64,000 bases of DNA from NCBI RefSeq assembly GCF_012184425.1, contig NZ_VTOW01000001.1, forward strand, positions 1,488,001-1,552,000, given 5' to 3'. Made by a program: the position numbers and the translations under genes. Source of the stretch: Candidatus Manganitrophus noduliformans (GTDB lineage Bacteria; Nitrospirota; Nitrospiria; SBBL01; Manganitrophaceae). The notes under the pieces were generated by a model. That model saw nothing but the letters and a program-made list of their open reading frames with translations. It made no database searches and was not told the DNA's origin. Within the stretch, counting starts at the first letter, position 1. Each line of letters opens with the position of its first letter. Shown here in pieces: positions 26,116-33,325 of this stretch.

Positions 26116-26286
26116 ATGCTAAAAGCACCAATAACCTTTCTAGCCGTATTTCTTATTTCTTCCCTCGCCCACGCCGAGCAGCGCTACTTCTACGACAGCT
26201 TGGGACAGGCGGAGAGGAAGAGAGATTGTCAGCCGGTATCGGCGCATTCAGCAAAGGCTCCAAAGATGAGCCAAGAGCAGACTTGA
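26116..26286 (+). CDS. Truncated secreted YD-repeat (Rhs-like) start fused to a RAYT tail, copy 2
   Basis: This 56-residue frame repeats copy 1 at 24396: signal peptide MLKAPITFLAVFLISSLAHA, then EQRYFYDSLGQ, then the out-of-frame RAYT tail. The signal-peptide codons have diverged more than the YD part, and the flanks upstream of ATG are unrelated. The RAYT tail frame EIVSRYRRIQQRLQR ends at 26267 and is followed by AAGAGCAGACTTGACCCC. Confidence 0.6.
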   Translation: MLKAPITFLAVFLISSLAHAEQRYFYDSLGQAERKRDCQPVSAHSAKAPKMSQEQT

Positions 26287-26295
26287 CCCCTTTGA
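26220..26295 (+). mobile_element. Family-A RAYT 3' tail and right end
   Basis: It encodes EIVSRYRRIQQRLQR plus stop (26220-26267), then the right end GAGCAGACTTGACCCC. This is the third copy of the tail in 4 kb. Confidence 0.7.
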
Positions 26296-26321
26296 CTAAA
26301 TTAATATGGAGGAGAGCCACA

Positions 26322-27155
26322 TTGAGTAGTTTTTCAAAGGGTTTTGTTTTGGATTTGAAGAGGTATCCTACGTGGTCACTTATTTATCACAGACCTTTGC
26401 CTCTACGTGATGTTATAGATATGTTGAAAGAACATTTAGATGGAAAGTTCATCGTAATCCACAAAGGCGAATTCTATGGGGGTCAGGATCACAGCAATAA
26501 CCTCCGACAGGTATTCGAAAAAAAAGGTATTTCTTTTAAAACATTGCGACAAGGCAGTGTGGTTTTAAGCTTTCAAGAATTTCAGCGAATGGAGAAGCGC
26601 CTTAGAAGAGAGATATCAGGTGGAGACTTAGAGTGGTTTGACTGTGATTTTGAGCCGACAGCTGAAATTAAAACGAGACTTAATATTCACAACCTCAGGT
26701 TTTCATATGAAAAGGAACCAGTAGTGCCCTCAGGGTTGGGTGCAAGTGTTAGCTATCATTCGCATGACGATGAGTTTACGGGGATGTATGTGCGCAACAG
26801 AAGATTAGGGGCAGCTATCATTGAGAGACTCATTACCCGCGTGGCGAAAAAGGAGTTAAAACGACTGGCCAAGAAGATGAAGCCCTCTTATTCTCCGGTT
26901 CTTGCTACCATGACACAAAAAACACTGAGTTCCTTAAGATCAATGATTATGAAAGAAGGTATTACCTGCTTACGGCACGATATCCAACTGAAAGATGATG
27001 AGTTGATTATGACTTGCTGGCAAGGTTTTCCAGAACGAGCGGGTATTTACAACAGATCATTCGATATATGCTATTCGTTCAAAAAAGAAGAATGGCATAC
27101 GACTAGAGCCAAGTCGATCCGTTTCCCATATAGCAATGCGAAACTATTCCCATAG
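26322..27155 (+). CDS. Cassette protein of unknown function
   Basis: The product (277 residues from TTG 26322, preceded by GGAGGAG) is soluble. Segments include GKFIVIHKGEFYGGQDHSNN, SFQEFQRMEKRLRREISGG, a His/Asp-rich YHSHDDEFTGMYVRNRRLG and RVAKKELKRLAKKMKPSYSP. No catalytic motif that I can name is evident. The gene is AT-rich and stands between a family-A right end and a family-A left end, the only cassette in the island flanked by family-A ends on both sides in that order. Function unknown. Confidence 0.6.
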   Translation: MSSFSKGFVLDLKRYPTWSLIYHRPLPLRDVIDMLKEHLDGKFIVIHKGEFYGGQDHSNNLRQVFEKKGISFKTLRQGSVVLSFQEFQRMEKRLRREISGGDLEWFDCDFEPTAEIKTRLNIHNLRFSYEKEPVVPSGLGASVSYHSHDDEFTGMYVRNRRLGAAIIERLITRVAKKELKRLAKKMKPSYSPVLATMTQKTLSSLRSMIMKEGITCLRHDIQLKDDELIMTCWQGFPERAGIYNRSFDICYSFKKEEWHTTRAKSIRFPYSNAKLFP

Positions 27156-27183
27156 TTCTGTTGAAATAGTTCTGAAACAATAG

Positions 27184-27213
27184 AAGAGGGTCAAGTCTGT
27201 TCACGGCTCAACT
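27184..27213 (+). repeat. Family-A left-end fragment
   Basis: GAGGGTCAAGTCTGTTCACGGCTCAAC matches the family-A left end with two or three changes. It lies between cassette genes, with no transposase behind it. Confidence 0.6.
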
Positions 27214-27226
27214 ATATATAGGTCAA

Positions 27227-27769
27227 ATGAATCATCTTCGAATGCAATACTACCTATTTATTATTCTTATCTGTGTCTGGAGTCTGGTAGGTTGTTCAGT
27301 GAGCCCGAAACCAAGTCCAGAAGAATTAAAAACAGCAATTGAATTAGAAATTGCACCCACAATGCCGAAGTTTCTTGCTAGCGATCGACTCTTTCACATC
27401 AAGATTCTTTTTAAGAATCTCTCGCCGTATACCGTGTGGCTCAATAGAGGATACAATTACTCTCCCTCTCTTTCTGATCTGAATGTGGATGCTGTTTCCC
27501 CAAGTGGGAAGTCAATTCCTCAACCGATTCGTTTCGAACCGCGGAGACCTGACTTAAATAAACAAGACTTTGTAAAAGTCCAAGGCGGCCAAACATTCGA
27601 GGCGTTTGAAGATGTCCGGTGGCTCTACCTATCTACAAAGGAAACTGGAACATATAAGATCACAGCTACTTATAAGAACAATCATACTGGTAAAGAGTTT
27701 GGTGTAGATGCCTGGATAGGGGAGGTGAAATCTAATACAGCTACATTTGAAGTGGTTTCAGATCATTAA
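27227..27769 (+). CDS. Putative lipoprotein with Ig-like fold
   Basis: The 180-residue product has a type II signal peptide (YYLFIILICVWSLVGC, lipobox LVGC with Cys at residue 23). The mature part reads like a single immunoglobulin-type beta-sandwich: FHIKILFKNLSPYTVWLN, then VKVQGGQTFEAFEDVRWLYL and TYKITATYKN. ATG at 27242 is an alternative start. Lipid-anchored, probably periplasmic. Family not recognised. It is a single-gene cassette between family-A and family-B end fragments. Confidence 0.65.
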   Translation: MNHLRMQYYLFIILICVWSLVGCSVSPKPSPEELKTAIELEIAPTMPKFLASDRLFHIKILFKNLSPYTVWLNRGYNYSPSLSDLNVDAVSPSGKSIPQPIRFEPRRPDLNKQDFVKVQGGQTFEAFEDVRWLYLSTKETGTYKITATYKNNHTGKEFGVDAWIGEVKSNTATFEVVSDH

Positions 27770-27808
27770 AGGGAAGGAGTGCAGAAGTAGAAGGGAAAGT
27801 GCAGATAA

Positions 27809-27851
27809 GGGGGGTCGTATCTTTACTTTTGATTTTTTGAATTGAGGGAGC
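27809..27851 (+). repeat. Family-B left-end fragment
   Basis: GGTCGTATCTTTACTTTTGA and the following TTTTTTGAATTGAGGGAGC match the left ends of the two family-B elements. The transposase start has been lost. Confidence 0.65.
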
Positions 27852-27946
27852 TGTGGATTCCAGGAACTTCAGGACATTGGCATCGTACTCGAATCCCTGG
27901 CCCAAGAGGACCTTTGTGGTAAATGGTCCCGGAGAGAGAAGAATTT

Positions 27947-28384
27947 ATGGATGTTAGTAAAGAAAACAAAGAAATTGTTTTAAACGCAATACACGATTGG
28001 TTATCAAGTTTACCCCTAGGTGTCGTCGATGTTAAGGAAGAGCATGGAGAATACGAATCCGTAGTGAAGATTAAGCCTTTTAAGAGCAAGGCAAGCCCTC
28101 TGGAATTTAGGATTGGAAACTATGGGACATTTGACGTGGCTATGGGAATGGGAATGCAGTTTAATGAGATTCCAATATCTGTTGATAAAGTAATCGACAT
28201 ATGTAAGTCAGTCGCAAGTGGACGAATTAAAGAACAAGTATGGATATCAAAAAATAAATGTGTCCGGTCAAATGGGGAATTAGAGCTTTCGTCTGGTCGG
28301 TGGTCGGATCGTGGGTCTAATTCTTGGAGAGGGATTCTGGGAATAGGGAAGAAACAATTCATTGAGTATGAGCCATATATTTAG
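27947..28384 (+). CDS. Small cassette protein of unknown function
   Basis: From ATG 27947 (purine-rich GGAGAGAGAAG upstream) the product has 145 residues. It starts MDVSKENKEIVLNAIHDWLS and continues with beta-like VKEEHGEYESVVKIKPF and EFRIGNYGTFDVAMGMGMQ, then a helix VDKVIDICKSVASGRIKEQV. Size, single domain and acidic beta-alpha pattern are like many polymorphic-toxin immunity proteins, but I cannot assign a family. An alternative in-frame start is at 27923. Confidence 0.6.
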   Translation: MDVSKENKEIVLNAIHDWLSSLPLGVVDVKEEHGEYESVVKIKPFKSKASPLEFRIGNYGTFDVAMGMGMQFNEIPISVDKVIDICKSVASGRIKEQVWISKNKCVRSNGELELSSGRWSDRGSNSWRGILGIGKKQFIEYEPYI

Positions 28385-28461
28385 CCCTTTAGTGAAGCCG
28401 AGTTGGGTCAGCTTGTCCCCTTTTTTCAGATACGTCATGATCATTTGCCGTAATCTTATTT

Positions 28462-28887
28462 ATGAAAATTTATAAATTATCAAAAATAATTTTGGTTTTT
28501 AATTTTTCCGTTTTAGGTTTGGCAACGCTTTTCTGGATATTTGTTGCCATTTCTGAACTGACTAGATCTTCATCAGGTCTAACGGAGAGGGGATTTACGG
28601 TTTTTGGTCTGCTTGCGTTATTGTGGGTATGGTGGGGATATTTAAAGATACCCTATGAAATTAAAATTTATGATCATAATTCTATAGAATTCCGAAGTTT
28701 CCTTAAGCGAACGGTTATTTCTCCACATGAGATTAAAAGCATCAAAGGAGTTTATTTGAGCTATGGTTTTATAAGGCTTCGCTATTCTAGAGGGGCAATA
28801 CAGTTGATTAATAAGATGGATGGTTTCTACGATTTTATTTCTACTATTAAATCGATTAATCCCACAGTTGAGTGCAAAAATTGTTAG
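28462..28887 (+). CDS. Small membrane protein with a PH-like C-terminal domain
   Basis: The 141-residue protein has two membrane segments (about 9-30 and 46-62) followed by a cytoplasmic beta-rich part (YEIKIYDHNSIEFRSFLKRT, then VISPHEIKSIKGVYLSYGFI, RYSRGAIQLI) that resembles bacterial PH domains. It ends VECKNC. The gene is very AT-rich with ATG directly after CTTATTT and no strong binding site. Function unknown; single-gene cassette. Confidence 0.65.
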   Translation: MKIYKLSKIILVFNFSVLGLATLFWIFVAISELTRSSSGLTERGFTVFGLLALLWVWWGYLKIPYEIKIYDHNSIEFRSFLKRTVISPHEIKSIKGVYLSYGFIRLRYSRGAIQLINKMDGFYDFISTIKSINPTVECKNC

Positions 28888-28956
28888 TGTCTCATTCGGG
28901 GATGATAGAAACCCCCTCGCCTTTAGGCGAAGAGAAGATGAGAGTATGAGAGAGAA

Positions 28957-29050
28957 GGGGGTCAAGTCTGCTCATGGCTCAACTTTAGCCATCACGAAGG
29001 TGAAGAGAGGATATCAAGAAGGGGTCAAGTCTGCCCTTGGCTCAACTTTT
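28957..29050 (+). repeat. Tandem family-A left ends
   Basis: Two direct copies of about 60-65 bases begin GGGGTCAAGTCTGCTCATGG (28960) and GGGGTCAAGTCTGCCCTTGG (29021), each followed by CTCAACTTT...ATCA-GAAG-GAAGAGAGGAT. They precede the RAYT start at 29088. The duplicated end is the inverse of the right ends at 22385, 24560 and 26270. Confidence 0.7.
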
Positions 29051-29087
29051 AGTCATCATGAAGTCGAAGAGAGGATAAAACGATTCG

Positions 29088-29345
29088 TATGTCCCGACCC
29101 CTGCCCATAGAGTTCCCCGGCGCCTACTACCACCTGATGAACCGAGGCTAAAGCGTGTCTTCAGGCCGTGATGCGCGTGTATGGGAAGAGCGAAGCAGAG
29201 ATAAAGCGGAGTCGGCGGGGCGAGCGGAATGAGGCGCGGGCAATTGCAATCTACTGTGCCGGAGACTGGCAGGGATGAGGCAGGGGGAAATTGCAGCAGC
29301 CTTTGGAGTGTCGGGTTATTCAGCGGTGAGCAGTGCCTGATGGAA
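29088..29345 (+). pseudogene. Decayed RAYT transposase (family A)
   Basis: ATG at 29088 begins MSRPLPIEFPGAYYHLMNR and stops after 20 codons. Further on, in shifted frames, MRVYGKSEAEIKRSRRGERN, ARAIAIY, CRRLAGMRQGEIAAAFGV and YSAVSSA match the C-terminal helix-turn-helix part of RAYT proteins, with a frameshift between AIY and CRR. The catalytic His-x-His and Tyr region is gone. RAYTs are single-strand transposases related to IS200/IS605. This is the most complete family-A copy here and is clearly dead. Confidence 0.75.
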
Positions 29346-29387
29346 AGACCGTTCCAGGAGGGTATTAAATGGCACAGGGGTTTCTAG

Positions 29388-29777
29388 ATGGATAAGCCAA
29401 TGTCTCCAATTTTCGTTGTTGAAGATCTTGATATTGGAATTTTTAAGTCGGTGGAGGATACCGAATTACAACTTGAGCCGATTGACGTTAAGAAAGGAAG
29501 TTACAAAGCATATGATGCCAAAGGGAGGCTTCTTAAACTAGAAACAGATCGGAAACGAGTGAAAATTAGTTTGGCTGAGATTCAACCCAGCCATGCGGGT
29601 GATTTTGAAGTTGCTATTAGAGAATTCTTAAAGGCAATGGATGAAACGAAAGCCTATGACCGAGAGAGTGACTTACCCTCTCTTGTCGAAGCCTGCCAAA
29701 AGTATATTCACACAGTCAAAAGACCAAAGGATCTCCCTGCTGAAGCTTGGGGCAGGTTTATCAACCATCTTCGTTAG
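29388..29777 (+). CDS. Small acidic cassette protein, immunity-like
   Basis: The 129-residue product starts MDKPMSPIFVVEDLDIGIFK and has LEPIDVKKGSYKAYDAKGRL, LKLETDRKRVKISLAEI and a helical C-terminus (LVEACQKYIHTVKRPKDLP). The layout 'LEPIDV...Y.AYDA.GRLL.LETD' is one I associate with small proteins encoded beside Rhs or other polymorphic toxins, from memory only. No toxin gene lies upstream in this window. It is the last cassette of the island and is followed by a family-A fragment near 29805. Confidence 0.6.
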   Translation: MDKPMSPIFVVEDLDIGIFKSVEDTELQLEPIDVKKGSYKAYDAKGRLLKLETDRKRVKISLAEIQPSHAGDFEVAIREFLKAMDETKAYDRESDLPSLVEACQKYIHTVKRPKDLPAEAWGRFINHLR

Positions 29778-29829
29778 TCGGGGTCATTAGTATAGAGAAG
29801 GGGTCAAGTTGAGCGACCCCCTTTTTTAC

Positions 29830-29862
29830 AAAAAGCGGGAGGTTTCCTCCCGCTTTTTGTTT
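29830..29862. terminator. Bidirectional terminator closing the island
   Basis: AAAAAGCGGGAGG (29830-29842) and CCTCCCGCTTTTT (29846-29858) are perfect 13-base arms around TTT, with T or A runs on both sides. It ends the island on the plus strand and the TPR operon on the minus strand. GGGGTCAAGTTGAGC just before it (29806) is a last family-A scrap. Confidence 0.9.
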
Positions 29863-31035
29863 TTAAGGAGCGGCGGCCGGTTGTTCCGAGGGCGAGGAAG
29901 CGGCGGCCCGTTTTGCAGCGATTTTCCGTTGCAGCTCGGCAAGGTGGCGAAGATCGGCCAGCTGCTTCTTCACCTCCGGAAAGTGAGGCCGGCGCTCCAG
30001 CACCTTCTCGAAATTGACGATCGCCTCAGGCACCTTTCCCATATCGTTATAGACGTATCCCAGGTGGTAATAAGCTTCCCAGTCTTCGGGACGGAGCGGA
30101 ATGGAGGCTTCTAGGACTTCCGCTGCGCGGGGCCTCTGTCCGTTAAAGCTGAGGGCCCATCCGAGCAACTGATAAGCTTCGTAAGTCGGACGATTTTCCA
30201 CAATCGGATTAAGAATGGCGATTCCATCCGCATAGTGGCCGCTGACGTTCAAGGCGCCTGCGACGCTTAATGCATAGGCATCATCGGCTGGATAAATTTT
30301 AATGTATTCCTGCGCGGCAGCGCTCGCCTCCTTCCAGCGTTCATGATCGAGATAGAAATTGATCAGTTTCCTCCAGGCTGCCGTCGCCGTAGGAGAAAGC
30401 GCGAGGGCTTCACGGCTGTATTTTTCTTCGTTCCGCTCAATTTTTACGATCCACGGGATACGCAAAAAACCGCGGCGGCTCTGCACGACAACGGACTCTC
30501 CTCCCCATAATTTTTTTGCTTCGTCCCACCTGAGTAAAAGACGGGTGACCGATTCGGAATTGCTAGCCGATTTCAGGTTTGCCCATCGAAGCGGAATCGG
30601 GATATCGAGTTGGATCTCTCCTAAAGTAATGGTTTCAATCTCCGCGACCTGATCGATCCGTGGTGATGTATCGAGCTTCGCGTTCAGGTAAAGGAGGAGG
30701 CTGTAATAGATGAAGACCCGAAGCATCAAGGCGGTTCCCTGTTCGATTACGCGAAGGGTGGAATAAAACGGAGAATGGGTATGGCTGTTGGAGAAGAGAT
30801 GTTTTAAGAAAAAAAAGAGGCTGAGGAGACCGATGGCGGTCCCGATCCAGGGGATGAGAAGAAAGAGAAGACGGCTCGGGACACGATAGGACATCTGGAC
30901 GATGAGGGCCCAATAGCAAACGAAAACCAAAAGGGCATGCTTCAAGGTCACCCGGTTCCAAAGTCGTCCCCAGAATCTCCACCAAACCTTCCCCCAGATC
31001 TTTCCCCAAATCGCGCGGAGCCACAATAGAATCAT
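29863..31035 (-). CDS. Membrane-anchored TPR protein
   Basis: The 390-residue protein has an N-terminal aromatic, basic stretch and three or four hydrophobic segments (about 33-53, 58-80 and 100-120). A central domain of unknown type follows (QLDIPIPLRWANLKS, WDEAKKLWGGESVVVQSRRG), then about four to five TPR units from about residue 205 (e.g. EAYQLLGWALSFNGQRPRAA, EAYYHLGYVYNDMGKVPEAI). It ends in an Ala/Pro-rich tail. Its start overlaps the stop of the other TPR gene by ATGA, so they form a translationally coupled pair and probably one membrane complex. Confidence 0.75.
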   Translation of the reverse strand: MILLWLRAIWGKIWGKVWWRFWGRLWNRVTLKHALLVFVCYWALIVQMSYRVPSRLLFLLIPWIGTAIGLLSLFFFLKHLFSNSHTHSPFYSTLRVIEQGTALMLRVFIYYSLLLYLNAKLDTSPRIDQVAEIETITLGEIQLDIPIPLRWANLKSASNSESVTRLLLRWDEAKKLWGGESVVVQSRRGFLRIPWIVKIERNEEKYSREALALSPTATAAWRKLINFYLDHERWKEASAAAQEYIKIYPADDAYALSVAGALNVSGHYADGIAILNPIVENRPTYEAYQLLGWALSFNGQRPRAAEVLEASIPLRPEDWEAYYHLGYVYNDMGKVPEAIVNFEKVLERRPHFPEVKKQLADLRHLAELQRKIAAKRAAASSPSEQPAAAP

Positions 31036-32531
31036 TCCGTCGACCTCCCGGCGGGAAGATTGGCCATGGCGTATGAGAGAAGATGTTCCGCCAAGGCGTT
31101 GCGCGGATCTTCGGAAAGAACGGCATTGAGGCAGGAGACGGCCTCTGCGAAGTTCGACATCCGATGATAAAGGGTGCAGAGATTCGTCAGCATTTTGGAG
31201 CGGTCATATCCGAGCTGGAACGCCGTTTCGTAAGCTACAATCGCCTCCGGATACCGCTGTTCCTTCTGATATAAGGTGGCCAGACCGATATAAGCTTTCG
31301 GCCGTCGGGGGTCGATCGACAATGCGGTTTGATAGGCCTCGGTGGCCTCTTCGGTTCTCCCCAATTCGTTCAAAGTAAATCCAATCGCCTCGTAGAAGCG
31401 GGGGTTGTCCGGCTCCAGTTGCTGTCCTCGTCGAAAGTATTCCAGCGCTTGTTCCCGGTTTCCGATCATTCCGGAGAGATATCCCGCCCGATCGAGCAGG
31501 GTGACATTGTCCGGTTGTCCTCTGAGGAAGTGCTCGGCGAGTAGGAGGGCTTGATGGTAGTCACCGATCTTTTCCGTGAGAAAGGAACTCAACGCATCGG
31601 CGTAAAATTCATCTTTAGGCGCTTTGAGGTACGCTTCGCGTGTCATCCGGTATTCGTTGGCGAGATCGCCTCGGTCGGAGTAGACCTGGGCTGCGCGTCG
31701 GTGTGCTTCGGCATTGTAGGGGTTGGTCTCGATCGCTTTGAGGAAGGAGGCGAGCGCCTCTTCGTTTTTTCTGTTCTTGAATGCAATCACCCCCAGTGTC
31801 AGGTAGGCATCGTCGGGACGGTCCCCCACATCAATCGCCCACTTTGCATAGGAGATCGCCTTTCTTTCATTCGACGAATCATAAATGCGCAAGTAGCGAT
31901 AAAGATGCGCGATGAGACCGAGGGGGCGCTCCCATCTCGGAAGCTCGGTCAACTCTCCAGTCGTCTTCAATGCCCAAAGAAACGAGGTAATGCGATCTTC
32001 GGTGTTCGGGGTTCGCAAGGCACGGTTGAGGAGGTCGATCGCCTCCGGATAGGCGCCTCCCTTCGCTCGAGCGACGGCGGAGAGGAGAAGGGCGTCGAAT
32101 TGGTCGCTCTCCCTGCGAAGGAGCTGATCGAAATGTCGGAGCGCTCCGTCGAGGGCGCCTCGTTCGAGGGCGATCTCACCCAGATTTAAAAGCGGGTGGA
32201 TATTCGACGGATCTTTTTCCAGCGCGTCACGGGAGAGCGATTCGGCCGTTTCGAGATCACCGCGCATGAGCGCATCCCAGGCCGGGTCGGACGTCTCTTC
32301 TTCCGCATAAATTTCTCGAAGGAGGGATCGATATGTTTCCGCGGCCGCACGATAATGGCCGATCTCGTAGAGAACCAACCCTTTTGTTCCTGAGAGAGAG
32401 GAATGAAAAAAACGCCCGTCCATCTGTGAGAAATGGCCGTAGATCATGCTCCAAATCACAACGAAGCAGAGGGCTGTAATGACCTGCGATTGAACGCTCA
32501 TGTTTTTCGGAAAGAAAGGAATTTTCCCCAT
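31032..32531 (-). CDS. TPR-repeat protein with N-terminal membrane anchor
   Basis: From ATG 32531 the product has 499 residues. One hydrophobic segment (VITALCFVVIWSMIYGHF) near the N-terminus anchors it, and the rest is ten or more TPR units, for example HPLLNLGEIALERGALDGAL, DAYLTLGVIAFKNRKNEEAL, RFYEAIGFTLNELGRTEEAT and KAYIGLATLYQKEQRYPEAI. It probably scaffolds an envelope complex. Upstream in-frame codons extend to 32579 and an ATG at 32498 is another option; none has a strong binding site. Coupled with the downstream TPR gene. Confidence 0.75.
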   Translation of the reverse strand: MGKIPFFPKNMSVQSQVITALCFVVIWSMIYGHFSQMDGRFFHSSLSGTKGLVLYEIGHYRAAAETYRSLLREIYAEEETSDPAWDALMRGDLETAESLSRDALEKDPSNIHPLLNLGEIALERGALDGALRHFDQLLRRESDQFDALLLSAVARAKGGAYPEAIDLLNRALRTPNTEDRITSFLWALKTTGELTELPRWERPLGLIAHLYRYLRIYDSSNERKAISYAKWAIDVGDRPDDAYLTLGVIAFKNRKNEEALASFLKAIETNPYNAEAHRRAAQVYSDRGDLANEYRMTREAYLKAPKDEFYADALSSFLTEKIGDYHQALLLAEHFLRGQPDNVTLLDRAGYLSGMIGNREQALEYFRRGQQLEPDNPRFYEAIGFTLNELGRTEEATEAYQTALSIDPRRPKAYIGLATLYQKEQRYPEAIVAYETAFQLGYDRSKMLTNLCTLYHRMSNFAEAVSCLNAVLSEDPRNALAEHLLSYAMANLPAGRSTE

Positions 32532-32696
32532 GACCGAAAAGGTATCAGGAAAGTCCGTTCTGTCAAATCCGGAGGGCATCCTATTTCCAGGTGATTCATT
32601 GAGGACAATCTTGCCGGATGCTCCTCCCGGGTCCCGTGGGCTCCATCACCGCACCCTCCGGGCGGAAGGGGGGAATCCAGGTGCTGCATTTAAGTC

Positions 32697-32726
32697 TTGA
32701 CATGCGATAGAGCGACGTAACATAGT
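32697..32726 (+). promoter_or_regulatory. Possible promoter for the OsmC gene
   Basis: TTGACA (32697-32702) with CATAGT (32721-32726) at an 18-base spacing lies 124 bases before the OsmC start. The -35 is perfect and the -10 matches 4 of 6. The 318-base gap between 32531 and 32850 holds nothing else I can identify. Confidence 0.4.
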
Positions 32727-32849
32727 ATTCCTGTTGTTCGAATCGCCGGAATTCTTCGAACAGATCATCCCGATGATCCATTTCTACCAACCCGTAAGGC
32801 GGGATTTTTCGAAACGCACCACAAACCCACATTAAAGGAGGAACTGATT

Positions 32850-33275
32850 ATGGCGGTACGCACTTCTGAAGCATCCTGGGAAGGAAATTTGAAAGAAGGA
32901 AAGGGAAAAATGAAGGTCGGCGCCGGCGCTTACGAGGGGCCGTTCTCTTTTGCCTCGCGCTTCGAGTCGGGGGGCGGGACCAACCCGGAGGAGCTGATCG
33001 CCGCGGCCCACGCCGGCTGCTTCTCCATGGCGCTCTCCGCCGGTTTGGGCAAGAACGGCTTTAACCCGACGCGGGTGAAGACCGTCGCCAAGGCCCATCT
33101 GGAAAAGGTCGGCGAGGGATTCAAGATCACCCGGATGGAATTGAATTCCGAGGCGGAGGTTCCCGGAATCGACAAGGCGAAGTTCGATGAAATCGCCGAG
33201 GCGACCAAAAAGGGCTGCCCGGTCTCCCAGGCGCTCGCCGGGACCGAAATCACCTTGAACGCGAAACTTCTCTAA
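32850..33275 (+). CDS. osmC: OsmC-family peroxide-reducing protein
   Basis: The 141-residue protein is of the OsmC type: AVRTSEASWEGNLKEGKGKM at the start, then TNPEELIAAAHAGCFSMALS with the first redox Cys, and KKGCPVSQAL with the second. The pair reduces organic hydroperoxides. AAAGGAGGAACTGATT precedes the ATG. It is monocistronic, with its own terminator. Motif spacing favours OsmC over Ohr. Confidence 0.92.
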   Translation: MAVRTSEASWEGNLKEGKGKMKVGAGAYEGPFSFASRFESGGGTNPEELIAAAHAGCFSMALSAGLGKNGFNPTRVKTVAKAHLEKVGEGFKITRMELNSEAEVPGIDKAKFDEIAEATKKGCPVSQALAGTEITLNAKLL

Positions 33276-33288
33276 TTTTGTTTTGATC

Positions 33289-33322
33289 GGCGGGCGCCCG
33301 TCCGGGCGCCCGCCCCTTTTTC
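33289..33322 (+). terminator. Rho-independent terminator of osmC
   Basis: GGCGGGCGCCC (33289-33299), loop GTCC and GGGCGCCCGCC (33304-33314) form a perfect 11-bp stem followed by CCCTTTTT. It lies just before the convergent patatin gene end. Confidence 0.9.
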
Positions 33323-33325
33323 CCC

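Noticed and set aside
22200-29862. Integron or prophage as explanation of the island
   Set aside because: No integrase, attC-like folded sites, att duplications or phage genes were seen; the recurring sequences are RAYT ends.
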